The translations under genes and the position numbers were made by a program. A stretch of 7,631 bases of DNA from Campylobacteraceae bacterium (GTDB lineage Bacteria > Campylobacterota > Campylobacteria > Campylobacterales > Campylobacteraceae), in assembly GCA_031290675.1 (NCBI GenBank), contig JAITNC010000098.1:1-7631 (forward strand), read 5' to 3'. Below, piece after piece: positions 1 to 4,639 of this stretch (positions are counted from its first letter, which is position 1; every line of letters begins with the position of its first letter). Under the pieces are notes generated by a model. It searched no databases, had not been told where the DNA came from, and saw only the letters and a list, made by a program, of their open reading frames with translations.

Positions 1-170
1 ATACATTTTTTTGTTAAAATTTTGTTATAATAACGCATTAAAGGATTTAATCCCTTGCGTTCTTTGTCCTTACCGTCCAAGACGGGAAAGGTGGTAGAAA
101 TATGAAGTTTATTTTGTTCCTGCGTTTGCAGGTAAGAGTAAATTTCAAGGCTAAGGTTCTCAAACAGCTC
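1..170 (-). other. Open reading frame without a start codon, running off the left edge
   Basis: Read on the minus strand, 56 codons are open from just after a TAA at 171-173 to the window edge. The translation is mixed and protein-like: it begins ELFENLSLEIYSYL and later has FPVLDGKDKERKGLNPLM. I recognise no family. There is no ATG, GTG or TTG near the beginning; the first are a TTG and an ATG well inside, neither with a well-placed ribosome binding site. An upstream stretch in the same frame (RLKELKQG, then stop) could mean a gene broken by a nonsense mutation. The frame is in exact codon register with the small plus-strand ORF at 102-194, so the openness of one partly explains that of the other, and probably at most one is real. 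It could be a gene fragment, a gene with a rare start codon, or chance. Confidence 0.2.
23..31 (+). promoter_or_regulatory. Extended -10 promoter, plus strand
   Basis: TGTTATAAT is a perfect extended -10 element (TGn followed by TATAAT). It would start transcription near A37, at the 5' edge of the hairpin-rich segment. The -35 region falls at the window edge and cannot be judged. AT-rich sequence makes chance matches common. Confidence 0.4.
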
Positions 171-194
171 TTAGCCTTGTTTAAGCTCTTTTAA
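102..194 (+). CDS. Putative 30-residue cationic hydrophobic peptide, type I toxin-like
   Basis: An ATG at 102 opens 30 codons ending in TAA. AGGTG at 89-93 matches the 3' part of the anti-Shine-Dalgarno complement, eight bases before the ATG. The peptide starts MKFILFLRLQ and ends LLALFKLF. It has seven Lys/Arg, no acidic residue, and otherwise mainly Leu, Phe, Val and Ile. Polar and apolar residues alternate in the middle, and the C-terminal part would make an amphipathic helix. Length and charge resemble AapA-type toxins of Campylobacterota (about 30 residues), but I see no sequence motif in common. Context supports the idea: an extended -10 box upstream, stable hairpins at the 3' end, and an opposing promoter at 237-245 that could make an antisense RNA. 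Against it, ORFs this short arise by chance and the opposite strand is open in the same register. Confidence 0.25.
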   Translation: MKFILFLRLQVRVNFKAKVLKQLLALFKLF

Positions 195-227
195 TCTAGT
201 GGGGCGAAAGCCCCGCTATCTTAAAAA
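189..227 (+). terminator. Long GAAA-tetraloop hairpin
   Basis: TAGTGGGGC (197-205) pairs with GCCCCGCTA (210-218) around a GAAA loop, with one T-G wobble. After a TC/TC mismatch the stem continues as TTTTAA (189-194) with TTAAAA (222-227). It starts inside the last codons of the small ORF and could be the 3' end of that transcript. Only TCTT follows the inner stem, not a real T-run, so intrinsic termination would be weak. The GNRA loop appears only on the plus strand; the minus strand would have UUUC. Confidence 0.3.
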
Positions 228-236
228 CTTAATCGT

Positions 237-245
237 ATTATATCA
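237..245 (-). promoter_or_regulatory. Extended -10 promoter, minus strand
   Basis: On the minus strand TGATATAAT is a perfect extended -10 element, with a predicted start near 229-231. It reads leftwards into the structured segment. The product would be either an antisense RNA to the plus-strand transcript or the leader of the open frame at 1-170. No convincing -35 is visible around 260-265. Confidence 0.4.
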
Positions 246-375
246 TAATTTCTTTGTTTTGGTTGCTGCTGGCGGGTGAAGGTGTAAAAAAGAAAAACCC
301 GTCAATTCAAAATGGCACAAGTTGTAACATTCAAATTAAAAATTTATAAAGTTATAATACAAAAAGGGTAAGAGC
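246..375. other. AT-rich spacer without a gene
   Basis: I see no supported gene here. The only clear structure is GGCGGGT (271-277) pairing with ACCCGTC (297-303) across a 19-base loop, without a T-run on either side. A TATAAT at 353-358 on the plus strand has no sensible gene downstream. Confidence 0.5.
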
Positions 376-410
376 TGAGATTGCCACGTCGCTTCGCTCC
401 TCACAATGAC
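376..410. repeat. Dispersed palindromic repeat, copy 1
   Basis: Plus strand TGAGATTGCCACG, then TCGCTTCGCTCC, then TCACAATGAC. ATTG and CAAT close the ends of an imperfect hairpin. This is the widespread intergenic repeat whose complement reads roughly GTCATTGCGAGGAGCGAAGC. It is known for generating false ORFs beginning MPRRFAPRND, and such a false frame does start here. Confidence 0.7.
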
Positions 411-440
411 ACAAAAGGGCGTGTGAGGGCAAATAACACA

Positions 441-471
441 GATGCTTCGGCTTCGTTCACGCATGACAATG
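441..471. repeat. Dispersed palindromic repeat, degenerate copy 2
   Basis: GATGCTTCGGCTTCGTTCAC followed by GCATGACAATG belongs to the same repeat class. Its complement has the form CATTGTCATGCGTGAACGAA, then GCCGAAGCATC. It is followed directly by eight G residues (473-480). Confidence 0.5.
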
Positions 472-487
472 TGGGGGGGGCTTCGCC

Positions 488-533
488 TTTTTGTCTGACA
501 AAAATGTGGATTGCCACGCCTGCGGCTCGCAAT
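488..533 (-). terminator. Probable end of the ilvA transcript
   Basis: On the minus strand the copy-3 hairpin (533 down to 510; outer ATTGC/GCAAT, inner GCC/GGC) is followed five bases later by TTTTT (504-500). A second inverted repeat, TTTTTGTC/GACAAAAA with a one-base centre, covers 504-488. No better terminator for ilvA is visible, so the repeat has probably been recruited for the role. The stem is imperfect and the T-run short. Confidence 0.35.
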
Positions 534-539
534 GACGGG
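507..539. repeat. Dispersed palindromic repeat, copy 3
   Basis: TGGATTGCCACG, then CCTGCGGCT, then CGCAATGACGG shares both arms with copy 1 but has a different centre. ATTGC (510-514) pairs with GCAAT (529-533), and GCC/GGC form an inner stem. It lies 13 bases beyond the ilvA stop codon. Confidence 0.65.
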
Positions 540-551
540 AGTGACGTAGAG

Positions 552-1763
552 CTACAACAACTCCCTAAAATCATACTTACTTTCTGTCAATTTTTCACGA
601 ATACGCTCTTGGTGGTCTTTGCCTTTTGTTTCAAGCGTTATCGTTATATTGGCGTCGCCGAACTCAAGCGTGGTGGAAACTCTGTCGTAGTCTATCTTGA
701 CTATATTTGCATTTACATCTCTCAATATATCGGTGAGTTTCATAAGCGCACCGGGTTTGTCCACGAGAGTTATCATCAAAGTCATCTTTCTGGCGGACTT
801 GATAAGACCTTTTTCTATGATGACGGAGAGCATTTGGACGTCTATATTTCCGCCGCTTAGGATAGTTCCTATCTTCTCGCCCGGGAAAAACGGAAATTTT
901 TGATGTATGATAGCCGCTACTCCCGCCGCTCCTGCCCCCTCAACGACAAGTTTTTGATGTTCAAGCAAAAACAGTATAGCCGCCGCTATCTCCTCATCGT
1001 CCACGAGCACGACATCATCAACACACTCAAGTATGGTTTTGAGGTTGAACTCGCTCACATCTCGCACGGCGATACCGTCCGCTATCGTACGCACACTTTG
1101 TGAGTTCAGCACTTTTTTGTTGTGAAATGAGTTGTACATAGCCGCCGCACCTTTCGCCGCCACGCCGATAACTCGTATCTTGGGGTCAAGCTGCTTTAAC
1201 GCCGAAGCCACTCCGCCTATCAGACCGCCGCCGCCTATCGGGACTACGACTGTTTCTATGGAGCTGAGTTCGTTATATATCTCCACGCCGATAGTTCCCT
1301 GCCCCGCCATGATATTTTCGTCCTCAAATGGGGGAATAAACGTCAGAGCGTTATCTTTGGCGTATTTGATAGCATAAGCTTTCGCCTCGTCAAAATTGTC
1401 GCCGTGCAGTATGACCTCCGCACCCAAAGACTTCGTGCCCACGACCTTCAACAACGGCGTGGACTCGGGCATCACTATAAACGCTTTGATGCCAAACTCT
1501 TTTGCGCTGTACGCTACGCCCTGTGCGTGATTGCCCGCACTCGCCGCTATAACGCCCCTGTTTCGCTCTTCGTCGCTCAAAGTTGCTATTTTATTGTACG
1601 CGCCCCTTATCTTGTATGCGCCTGTCAGCTGAAGATTTTCTTTTTTGATATAAATTTCCGCACCTGTTATCCTGCTCAAAGCCGGCGCATATGCGAAAGC
1701 TGTTTTGTTTACGATGCCGTTTATACGTTTTCCAGCCTCTATGATGTTTTCTAAAGGTATCAT
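552..1763 (-). CDS. ilvA: Threonine ammonia-lyase (threonine dehydratase), short form with ACT domain
   Basis: This PLP enzyme deaminates L-threonine to 2-oxobutanoate and ammonia, the committed cytoplasmic step of isoleucine synthesis. The 403-residue protein shows the PLP lysine in TGAYKIRGA (Lys51), the SAGNHAQG loop (75-82), the glycine-rich phosphate loop VPIGGGGL (174-181) and SGGNID (303-308). A single ACT domain covers about 328-403 (MTLMITLVDKPGAL...). The family's short form has about 400 residues; the long E. coli form has 514 and a larger regulatory domain. The frame is open 12 codons further upstream, but I chose the ATG at 1763: GGAG lies five bases before it and its ATG shares ATGA with the stop of the preceding gene, the usual sign of translational coupling. 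One ACT domain leaves feedback control by isoleucine uncertain. A purely catabolic role is possible but less likely. Confidence 0.93.
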   Translation of the reverse strand: MIPLENIIEAGKRINGIVNKTAFAYAPALSRITGAEIYIKKENLQLTGAYKIRGAYNKIATLSDEERNRGVIAASAGNHAQGVAYSAKEFGIKAFIVMPESTPLLKVVGTKSLGAEVILHGDNFDEAKAYAIKYAKDNALTFIPPFEDENIMAGQGTIGVEIYNELSSIETVVVPIGGGGLIGGVASALKQLDPKIRVIGVAAKGAAAMYNSFHNKKVLNSQSVRTIADGIAVRDVSEFNLKTILECVDDVVLVDDEEIAAAILFLLEHQKLVVEGAGAAGVAAIIHQKFPFFPGEKIGTILSGGNIDVQMLSVIIEKGLIKSARKMTLMITLVDKPGALMKLTDILRDVNANIVKIDYDRVSTTLEFGDANITITLETKGKDHQERIREKLTESKYDFRELL

Positions 1764-2173
1764 CTCATCTCCAATTTTTGGTATTCTATCGCACTGCATC
1801 TGTCTTGGATAGCGTCAAGCCCCAAAGCGTGCGCTTCGTTTATAACTTGGTCATTTATTATGCCTAGTTGCAGCCACAGTGTTTTCACGTCATCTCTTTT
1901 TTTAATCTGCTCCAAAACTTCAAACGCAAAATCTGCTTTTCTAAACACATCTACCATATCAACTCTCTCTTTTATATCGTCCAGACTTTTGTAAACCTTC
2001 TCGCCAAGTATAAAATCCTCTTTTGGATATACGGGAATGATTTTGAAGCCTTTGGATTGTAAAAACTCGGCAACTTTATAGCTTGCTTTTTCACTGTTCG
2101 GCGAAAGCCCTATGATAGCTATGGTCTTTGTTTCTTGAAAAATTTTCTTGATTAGTATATCTTCGTTTATCAC
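1760..2173 (-). CDS. CoA-binding domain protein, YccU-like
   Basis: A single Rossmann-like CoA-binding domain (CoA_binding_2 type) fills this 137-residue cytoplasmic protein. Visible hallmarks are IAIIGLSPNSEKAS (18-31) at the nucleotide-binding turn, a YKVAEFL helix, VDVFRKAD, LWLQLG (99-104) and the C-terminal DRCSAIEY (124-131). Family members bind CoA but their role is mostly unknown. The frame extends to a GTG at 2203, but that codon has no ribosome binding site and lies only a few bases from the predicted transcript start. I prefer the GTG at 2173, which has TTGGA six bases upstream and gives the usual family length. The last codons overlap the ilvA start as ATGA, so the two proteins are made from one mRNA and may be linked in function, for example in acyl-CoA or branched-chain metabolism. 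That link is inference. Confidence 0.85.
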   Translation of the reverse strand: MINEDILIKKIFQETKTIAIIGLSPNSEKASYKVAEFLQSKGFKIIPVYPKEDFILGEKVYKSLDDIKERVDMVDVFRKADFAFEVLEQIKKRDDVKTLWLQLGIINDQVINEAHALGLDAIQDRCSAIEYQKLEMR

Positions 2174-2214
2174 TGCTGTTCCAATCTGAAAAGTTAAATG
2201 CACATAAAGTTATA

Positions 2215-2223
2215 AGTATATCA
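2215..2223 (-). promoter_or_regulatory. Promoter for the CoA-binding gene and ilvA
   Basis: TGATATACT on the minus strand is an extended -10 element one base off consensus, in the 69-base gap before the CoA-binding gene. The start would fall near 2208, giving a leader of about 35 bases to the preferred GTG. The -35 region is weak. Confidence 0.4.
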
Positions 2224-2242
2224 CAACACAACTTCTATATTT

Positions 2243-2602
2243 TTAAATCCCTAAATTAAATAACAGAGCGAATATTTTTTCGTACCCCGCTATATACGTG
2301 CAAATCACAGAAAGCGAGAGCAAGATAGCCAAAAGTGCCAAGGCTCGTCTTTTTTCTCTAAAGATACTGACAACAGCGCACAAAAGAGCCAAAAAAGCCG
2401 ACAAAACAGCCGCCGAGTGCGTAAAAAAGAGTTTGTTATCTGCGAAAAATGAGACAAAAAACACCCTCGCCTCCTCGTACGTTCCACTATACTCTTCAAC
2501 GTGAGGCAATATATAAAACAGAGGTGCAAAAAACAGAAGCACTCCAAGCGCACCAAAGAGCAGAGCCGCAAGAGAAATAAAGCGATGATTTTTAAAAGCC
2601 AT
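2243..2602 (-). CDS. Small membrane protein of unknown function (three segments)
   Basis: I do not recognise this 119-residue protein. Three hydrophobic segments are visible at about 9-33, 58-80 and 86-107. A short polar stretch with HVEEYSGTYEEAR (34-46) follows the first, and FREKRR (81-86) sits between the second and third and should face the cytoplasm. The frame reaches back to 2635, but the ATG at 2602 is the better start: AGGAGG lies just upstream and the ATG begins one base after the stop of the preceding gene. It is the last gene of a three-gene membrane-protein operon. No catalytic motif or metal-binding pattern is visible. Confidence 0.75.
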   Translation of the reverse strand: MAFKNHRFISLAALLFGALGVLLFFAPLFYILPHVEEYSGTYEEARVFFVSFFADNKLFFTHSAAVLSAFLALLCAVVSIFREKRRALALLAILLSLSVICTYIAGYEKIFALLFNLGI

Positions 2603-2603
2603 T

Positions 2604-3023
2604 TTATCCTCCAAGTGCCGCCAACACAAAAACAAAAAAGCCCAAAATAACGTACGATGTAAGGGCTATGGCGATGTGCGATACGGCAAACAGTACAGAC
2701 AAAAGGGTATTTTTGACGATAAGCGCACTGCTTGAGCCAAACAAAGCGCAAGAGGCTATCAAAAACCCCAAAGATGTTACGATGAGTGCAAAAAGTATCA
2801 AAAAGAAAATGCCAAATACGAACAAACCGTCAAGTCTAAACTTCAAATAATCCAACAAATGCAAATCAAAATAGACAAACCCGATAGACACGAGCGAGGC
2901 CAAGAAAAACGCATACCCTTTACTCATCAGCCAAAACGCCCTTTTGTCGCCCTTTTTTGTGTACAAAAATATCAATTCACAAATGGCGGCGACAATGATA
3001 AAAAATATCAATACAATAAACAC
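2604..3023 (-). CDS. Small membrane protein of unknown function (four segments)
   Basis: I do not recognise this 139-residue protein. Four hydrophobic segments are visible at about 1-22, 34-56, 66-95 and 105-137. Basic loops KKGDKR (23-28) after the first and KFRLD (61-65) between the second and third give orientation cues. The first segment begins at residue 1, so it could act as an uncleaved signal anchor. The start is GTG, with AGGAG six bases upstream (TTAGGAGAACAAAGTG). It begins 14 bases after the preceding gene and ends one base before the next, so it is the middle member of the operon. No functional motif is visible. Confidence 0.75.
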   Translation of the reverse strand: MFIVLIFFIIVAAICELIFLYTKKGDKRAFWLMSKGYAFFLASLVSIGFVYFDLHLLDYLKFRLDGLFVFGIFFLILFALIVTSLGFLIASCALFGSSSALIVKNTLLSVLFAVSHIAIALTSYVILGFFVFVLAALGG

Positions 3024-3037
3024 TTTGTTCTCCTAAT

Positions 3038-3370
3038 TTACATCGCAAATATGCCGATAAGCAAGACAAGTATCGCCAAAATGAGCGTGATGACGACAAA
3101 TACGACACCCAAAATCGCAAACACCTTTTGCCTGTTTTTCTGACAAAGACCCGCTATGCCCAAACCAAGCCCGATAAGAAGGATAGCGATGATGAGAAAG
3201 TACAACAGACCTATCACTGCAGCGATAGTCTCATCAGCTCCAACACCACCGTCTATTGAGTTTTCCATGACTCCTGCTATAACAAGCAAAAGAAAAAAAC
3301 CAACGAAACTCACTATTGTTATGATAAAAGACGCTATGCCCAAACCAGAATGCTTAACTCTCTCTTCCAA
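3038..3370 (-). CDS. Small membrane protein, DUF4190-like
   Basis: This 110-residue protein has three hydrophobic segments at about 11-34, 48-73 and 84-108. It begins EERVKHSGLGIASFI and has GLGLGIAGLCQKNRQKVFAILG before the last segment. A KHSGLGIASFI opening and a GLGIAGL-QK-R-KVFAILG stretch are typical of small DUF4190/DUF4064-like membrane proteins of unknown function; I recognise the style and have not confirmed the family. The acidic loop between segments 1 and 2 (ENSIDGGVGADE) probably faces outward. The start is TTG: AAGG lies seven bases upstream, an in-frame TAA lies five codons upstream, and the next in-frame ATG is deep inside. It is the first gene of the operon, served by the promoter overlapping the trmA stop. 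Confidence 0.75.
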   Translation of the reverse strand: MEERVKHSGLGIASFIITIVSFVGFFLLLVIAGVMENSIDGGVGADETIAAVIGLLYFLIIAILLIGLGLGIAGLCQKNRQKVFAILGVVFVVITLILAILVLLIGIFAM

Positions 3371-3402
3371 AATGTTGCCTTTTTATGATGATTTTAAAAA
3401 AC

Positions 3403-3408
3403 ATTATA
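3403..3408 (-). promoter_or_regulatory. -10 box of the membrane-protein operon, overlapping the trmA stop
   Basis: TATAAT is a perfect -10 hexamer on the minus strand, and the TAA stop of trmA lies inside it (3406-3404). The start would be near 3396, giving a leader of about 26 bases to the TTG codon. No -35 match is visible upstream, inside the trmA coding end. Only 33 bases separate the two genes. Confidence 0.45.
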
Positions 3409-4534
3409 TTTTACAGTCGTTTAAATTGAGCTTTTCCAAAATCACGCCGCTTTCAATGTGAGTGGTGTATGGAAATTGGTCAAAGAGTGCGAAGGAGCGT
3501 ATTTTGTGGCTCTTGCAAAGCTCGTCCAAGTCGCTTTTGAGCGTGTGCGGGTTGCAGGAGATATATATGATGTTGTCAAAACGCCGCAAAAACTCCCTGC
3601 TCTTGGGTTCAAGTCCGGCTCTCGGCGGGTCAATCAAAATATGCGTGAAATCGTACGAAGAAAGCTCTATATCTTTAAGGCGAAAAAACTCTCTTTTGCC
3701 CGCCATCGCCTCCATCAACTCCTCTGCGCTGAGTCTGACAAATGTTATATTTGAGGCGGCGTTTATAGCGGCGTTGTCTCTCGCGGCGTTGATAGAAGCT
3801 TTGGAGATTTCAGTCGCCAAAACGCTCCTAAAACACAAACTCAAAGGTATAGTAAAATTTCCGTGCCCACAGTAAAGCTCCAGCAAATCCCTTCTCTTTG
3901 AGAGCAAGACTTGTTTACTCACCCACGATATCATCTGCTCATTTACACCGCGATTTGGCTGCGAAAACGACCCCTCATATATCTTGTAGTGATAACTTTT
4001 GCCCTCTACGTTCAGCGTTTCGCTAACAAAATCGCCATTTAAGGCTATCTTGACGCCCTTGCTTCTGCCTATCATCTTTACGCTCAAGCGCTCGCCGCAC
4101 TCTTTGGCTTCGCCCTCCCAAAGCCCATCAAGGCGTTTGTGGTACAGCAAAGAGACCAATATATCGCTCACGGAGGATAAAAACTCAACGCCGAACAACT
4201 CCTCTTTCAGCGTGGGGTTATTTTGGATATACGCAAGCAGTTTTGGCATCAAAGCGGCTATCTTTTCATCTACTTTCAGACATTTGTCTATCGGGAGTTT
4301 GCCGCTTTTGTCGCTCTTGTGCATAGCGTAAGATATCTGCTCTTTGTCGTGCCATATCACAAACTCGGCTCTTGTTCTGTAGTGGACAGGTCGTGAGGAG
4401 TGCCACCCAAACCCCTCAACGCCAAATGGCTCAAAAAGCTTTTTTATCTCTTGAAGTTTAAAACTCTTTTGAGCTTCATAATCCAAATCGTGCAGCGTAC
4501 AACTCCCGCACTTGCCGAAATATTCACAGTTCAT
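3404..4534 (-). CDS. trmA: tRNA (uracil-54-C5)-methyltransferase with N-terminal cysteine cluster
   Basis: TrmA transfers a methyl group from S-adenosylmethionine to U54 of tRNA, making ribothymidine of the T-loop. The 376-residue protein matches the E. coli enzyme closely as I remember it: HYRTRAEFVIWHD (51-63), VSLLYHKRLD (127-136), FSQPNRGVN (190-198), LLELYCGHGNF (217-227, SAM site), VLATEIS, IDPPRAG (301-307), ISCNP with the nucleophile Cys327, and HIESG with the likely base Glu361. Unlike E. coli TrmA it starts with CEYFGKCGSC. Cys3, Cys9, Cys12 and Cys85 have the spacing of the [4Fe-4S] ligands of RlmD/RumA (Cx5Cx2Cx72C here), yet there is no TRAM domain. AGGA lies five bases before the ATG. 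The gene seems to be transcribed from its own promoter in the spacer after acnB. A 23S rRNA target is possible but less likely. Confidence 0.92.
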   Translation of the reverse strand: MNCEYFGKCGSCTLHDLDYEAQKSFKLQEIKKLFEPFGVEGFGWHSSRPVHYRTRAEFVIWHDKEQISYAMHKSDKSGKLPIDKCLKVDEKIAALMPKLLAYIQNNPTLKEELFGVEFLSSVSDILVSLLYHKRLDGLWEGEAKECGERLSVKMIGRSKGVKIALNGDFVSETLNVEGKSYHYKIYEGSFSQPNRGVNEQMISWVSKQVLLSKRRDLLELYCGHGNFTIPLSLCFRSVLATEISKASINAARDNAAINAASNITFVRLSAEELMEAMAGKREFFRLKDIELSSYDFTHILIDPPRAGLEPKSREFLRRFDNIIYISCNPHTLKSDLDELCKSHKIRSFALFDQFPYTTHIESGVILEKLNLNDCKI

Positions 4535-4568
4535 TGTTATCCTGATTGGCGTTATTTATTTGAAGTGT

Positions 4569-4589
4569 ATTTTACAAGAAAGTTTTATA
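4569..4589 (-). promoter_or_regulatory. Candidate trmA promoter region
   Basis: Two -10-like hexamers are visible on the minus strand: TAAAAT (4574-4569, directly after TTG) and TATAAA (4589-4584). They would give leaders of roughly 28 and 43 bases. Neither has a good -35. The preceding gene ends 105 bases upstream, so a separate promoter is reasonable. Confidence 0.3.
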
Positions 4590-4594
4590 GTTTT

Positions 4595-4636
4595 GCCTTT
4601 TTGCGTACAATTTTTCGCACGCAAAAAGGCTTTTTT
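4595..4636 (+). terminator. Strong intrinsic terminator pointing against the genes
   Basis: GCCTTTTTGCGT (4595-4606) pairs perfectly over 12 bp with ACGCAAAAAGGC (4619-4630) around a 12-base loop. Six T residues follow on the plus strand (4631-4636). As an intrinsic terminator it therefore works for rightward transcription, although the flanking genes run leftward. On the minus strand the same stem starts nine bases after the acnB stop but is followed by AAAAC, so it would be a poor terminator there, though it may protect the acnB mRNA 3' end. Confidence 0.6.
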
Positions 4637-4639
4637 ATG

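Larger units (their letters stand above)
37..231 (+). ncRNA. Candidate structured transcript (small mRNA or ncRNA)
   Basis: About 195 bases downstream of the plus-strand -10 box hold a run of hairpins. ACGC...GCGT with AAGG/CCTT lies at 34-60. CCGTC-caa-GACGG is at 73-85 and CCTGC-gttt-GCAGG at 119-132. A perfect 10-bp stem pairs 146-155 with 170-179, and a stem with a GAAA tetraloop closes 197-219. The predicted 5' end, ATTAAAGGA (37-45), can also pair with TCTTTTAAT (187-195), nine pairs including one G-U. A 5'-3' contact of this kind is known to silence full-length AapA toxin mRNAs. I could not match the whole to a known RNA family. If the minus-strand frame at 1-170 is the real gene, these stems would be coincidental or would lie in its leader. 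Confidence 0.3.

Noticed and set aside
37..94. Resemblance to the ribosomal L10 leader (ACCGTCCAAGAC followed by AGGTG, and TTTAATCCC-TGCGT)
   Set aside because: The motif halves are in swapped order relative to the E. coli leader as I remember it, the closing helix cannot form, and no rplJ follows.
197..219. The GGGGC-GAAA-GCCCC hairpin as the right end of an IS200/IS605 element
   Set aside because: There is no tnpA or tnpB coding sequence or remnant nearby, and the flanks do not resemble known ends.
23..245. A retron-like arrangement (structured RNA followed by a reverse transcriptase on the minus strand)
   Set aside because: The open frame at 1-170 has no start codon and no reverse-transcriptase motif within the window.
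370..380. AGCTGAGATTG as part of a TPP riboswitch
   Set aside because: Only CTGAGA matches; the second conserved box and a thiamine gene are missing, and the segment belongs to the repeat.
381..860. A 159-codon plus-strand frame beginning MPRRFAPHND
   Set aside because: This is the classic false ORF made by the ATTGC...GCAAT repeat, and it continues antisense into the well-supported ilvA gene.
2305..2751. A 148-codon minus-strand frame spanning two small membrane genes
   Set aside because: It overlaps both in another frame, is rich in Cys, Arg and Phe, and has no ribosome binding site, whereas the two genes have good starts and operon spacing.
3442..3633. A 63-codon minus-strand frame within trmA
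   Set aside because: It is in another frame over the conserved TrmA catalytic region and has no independent support.
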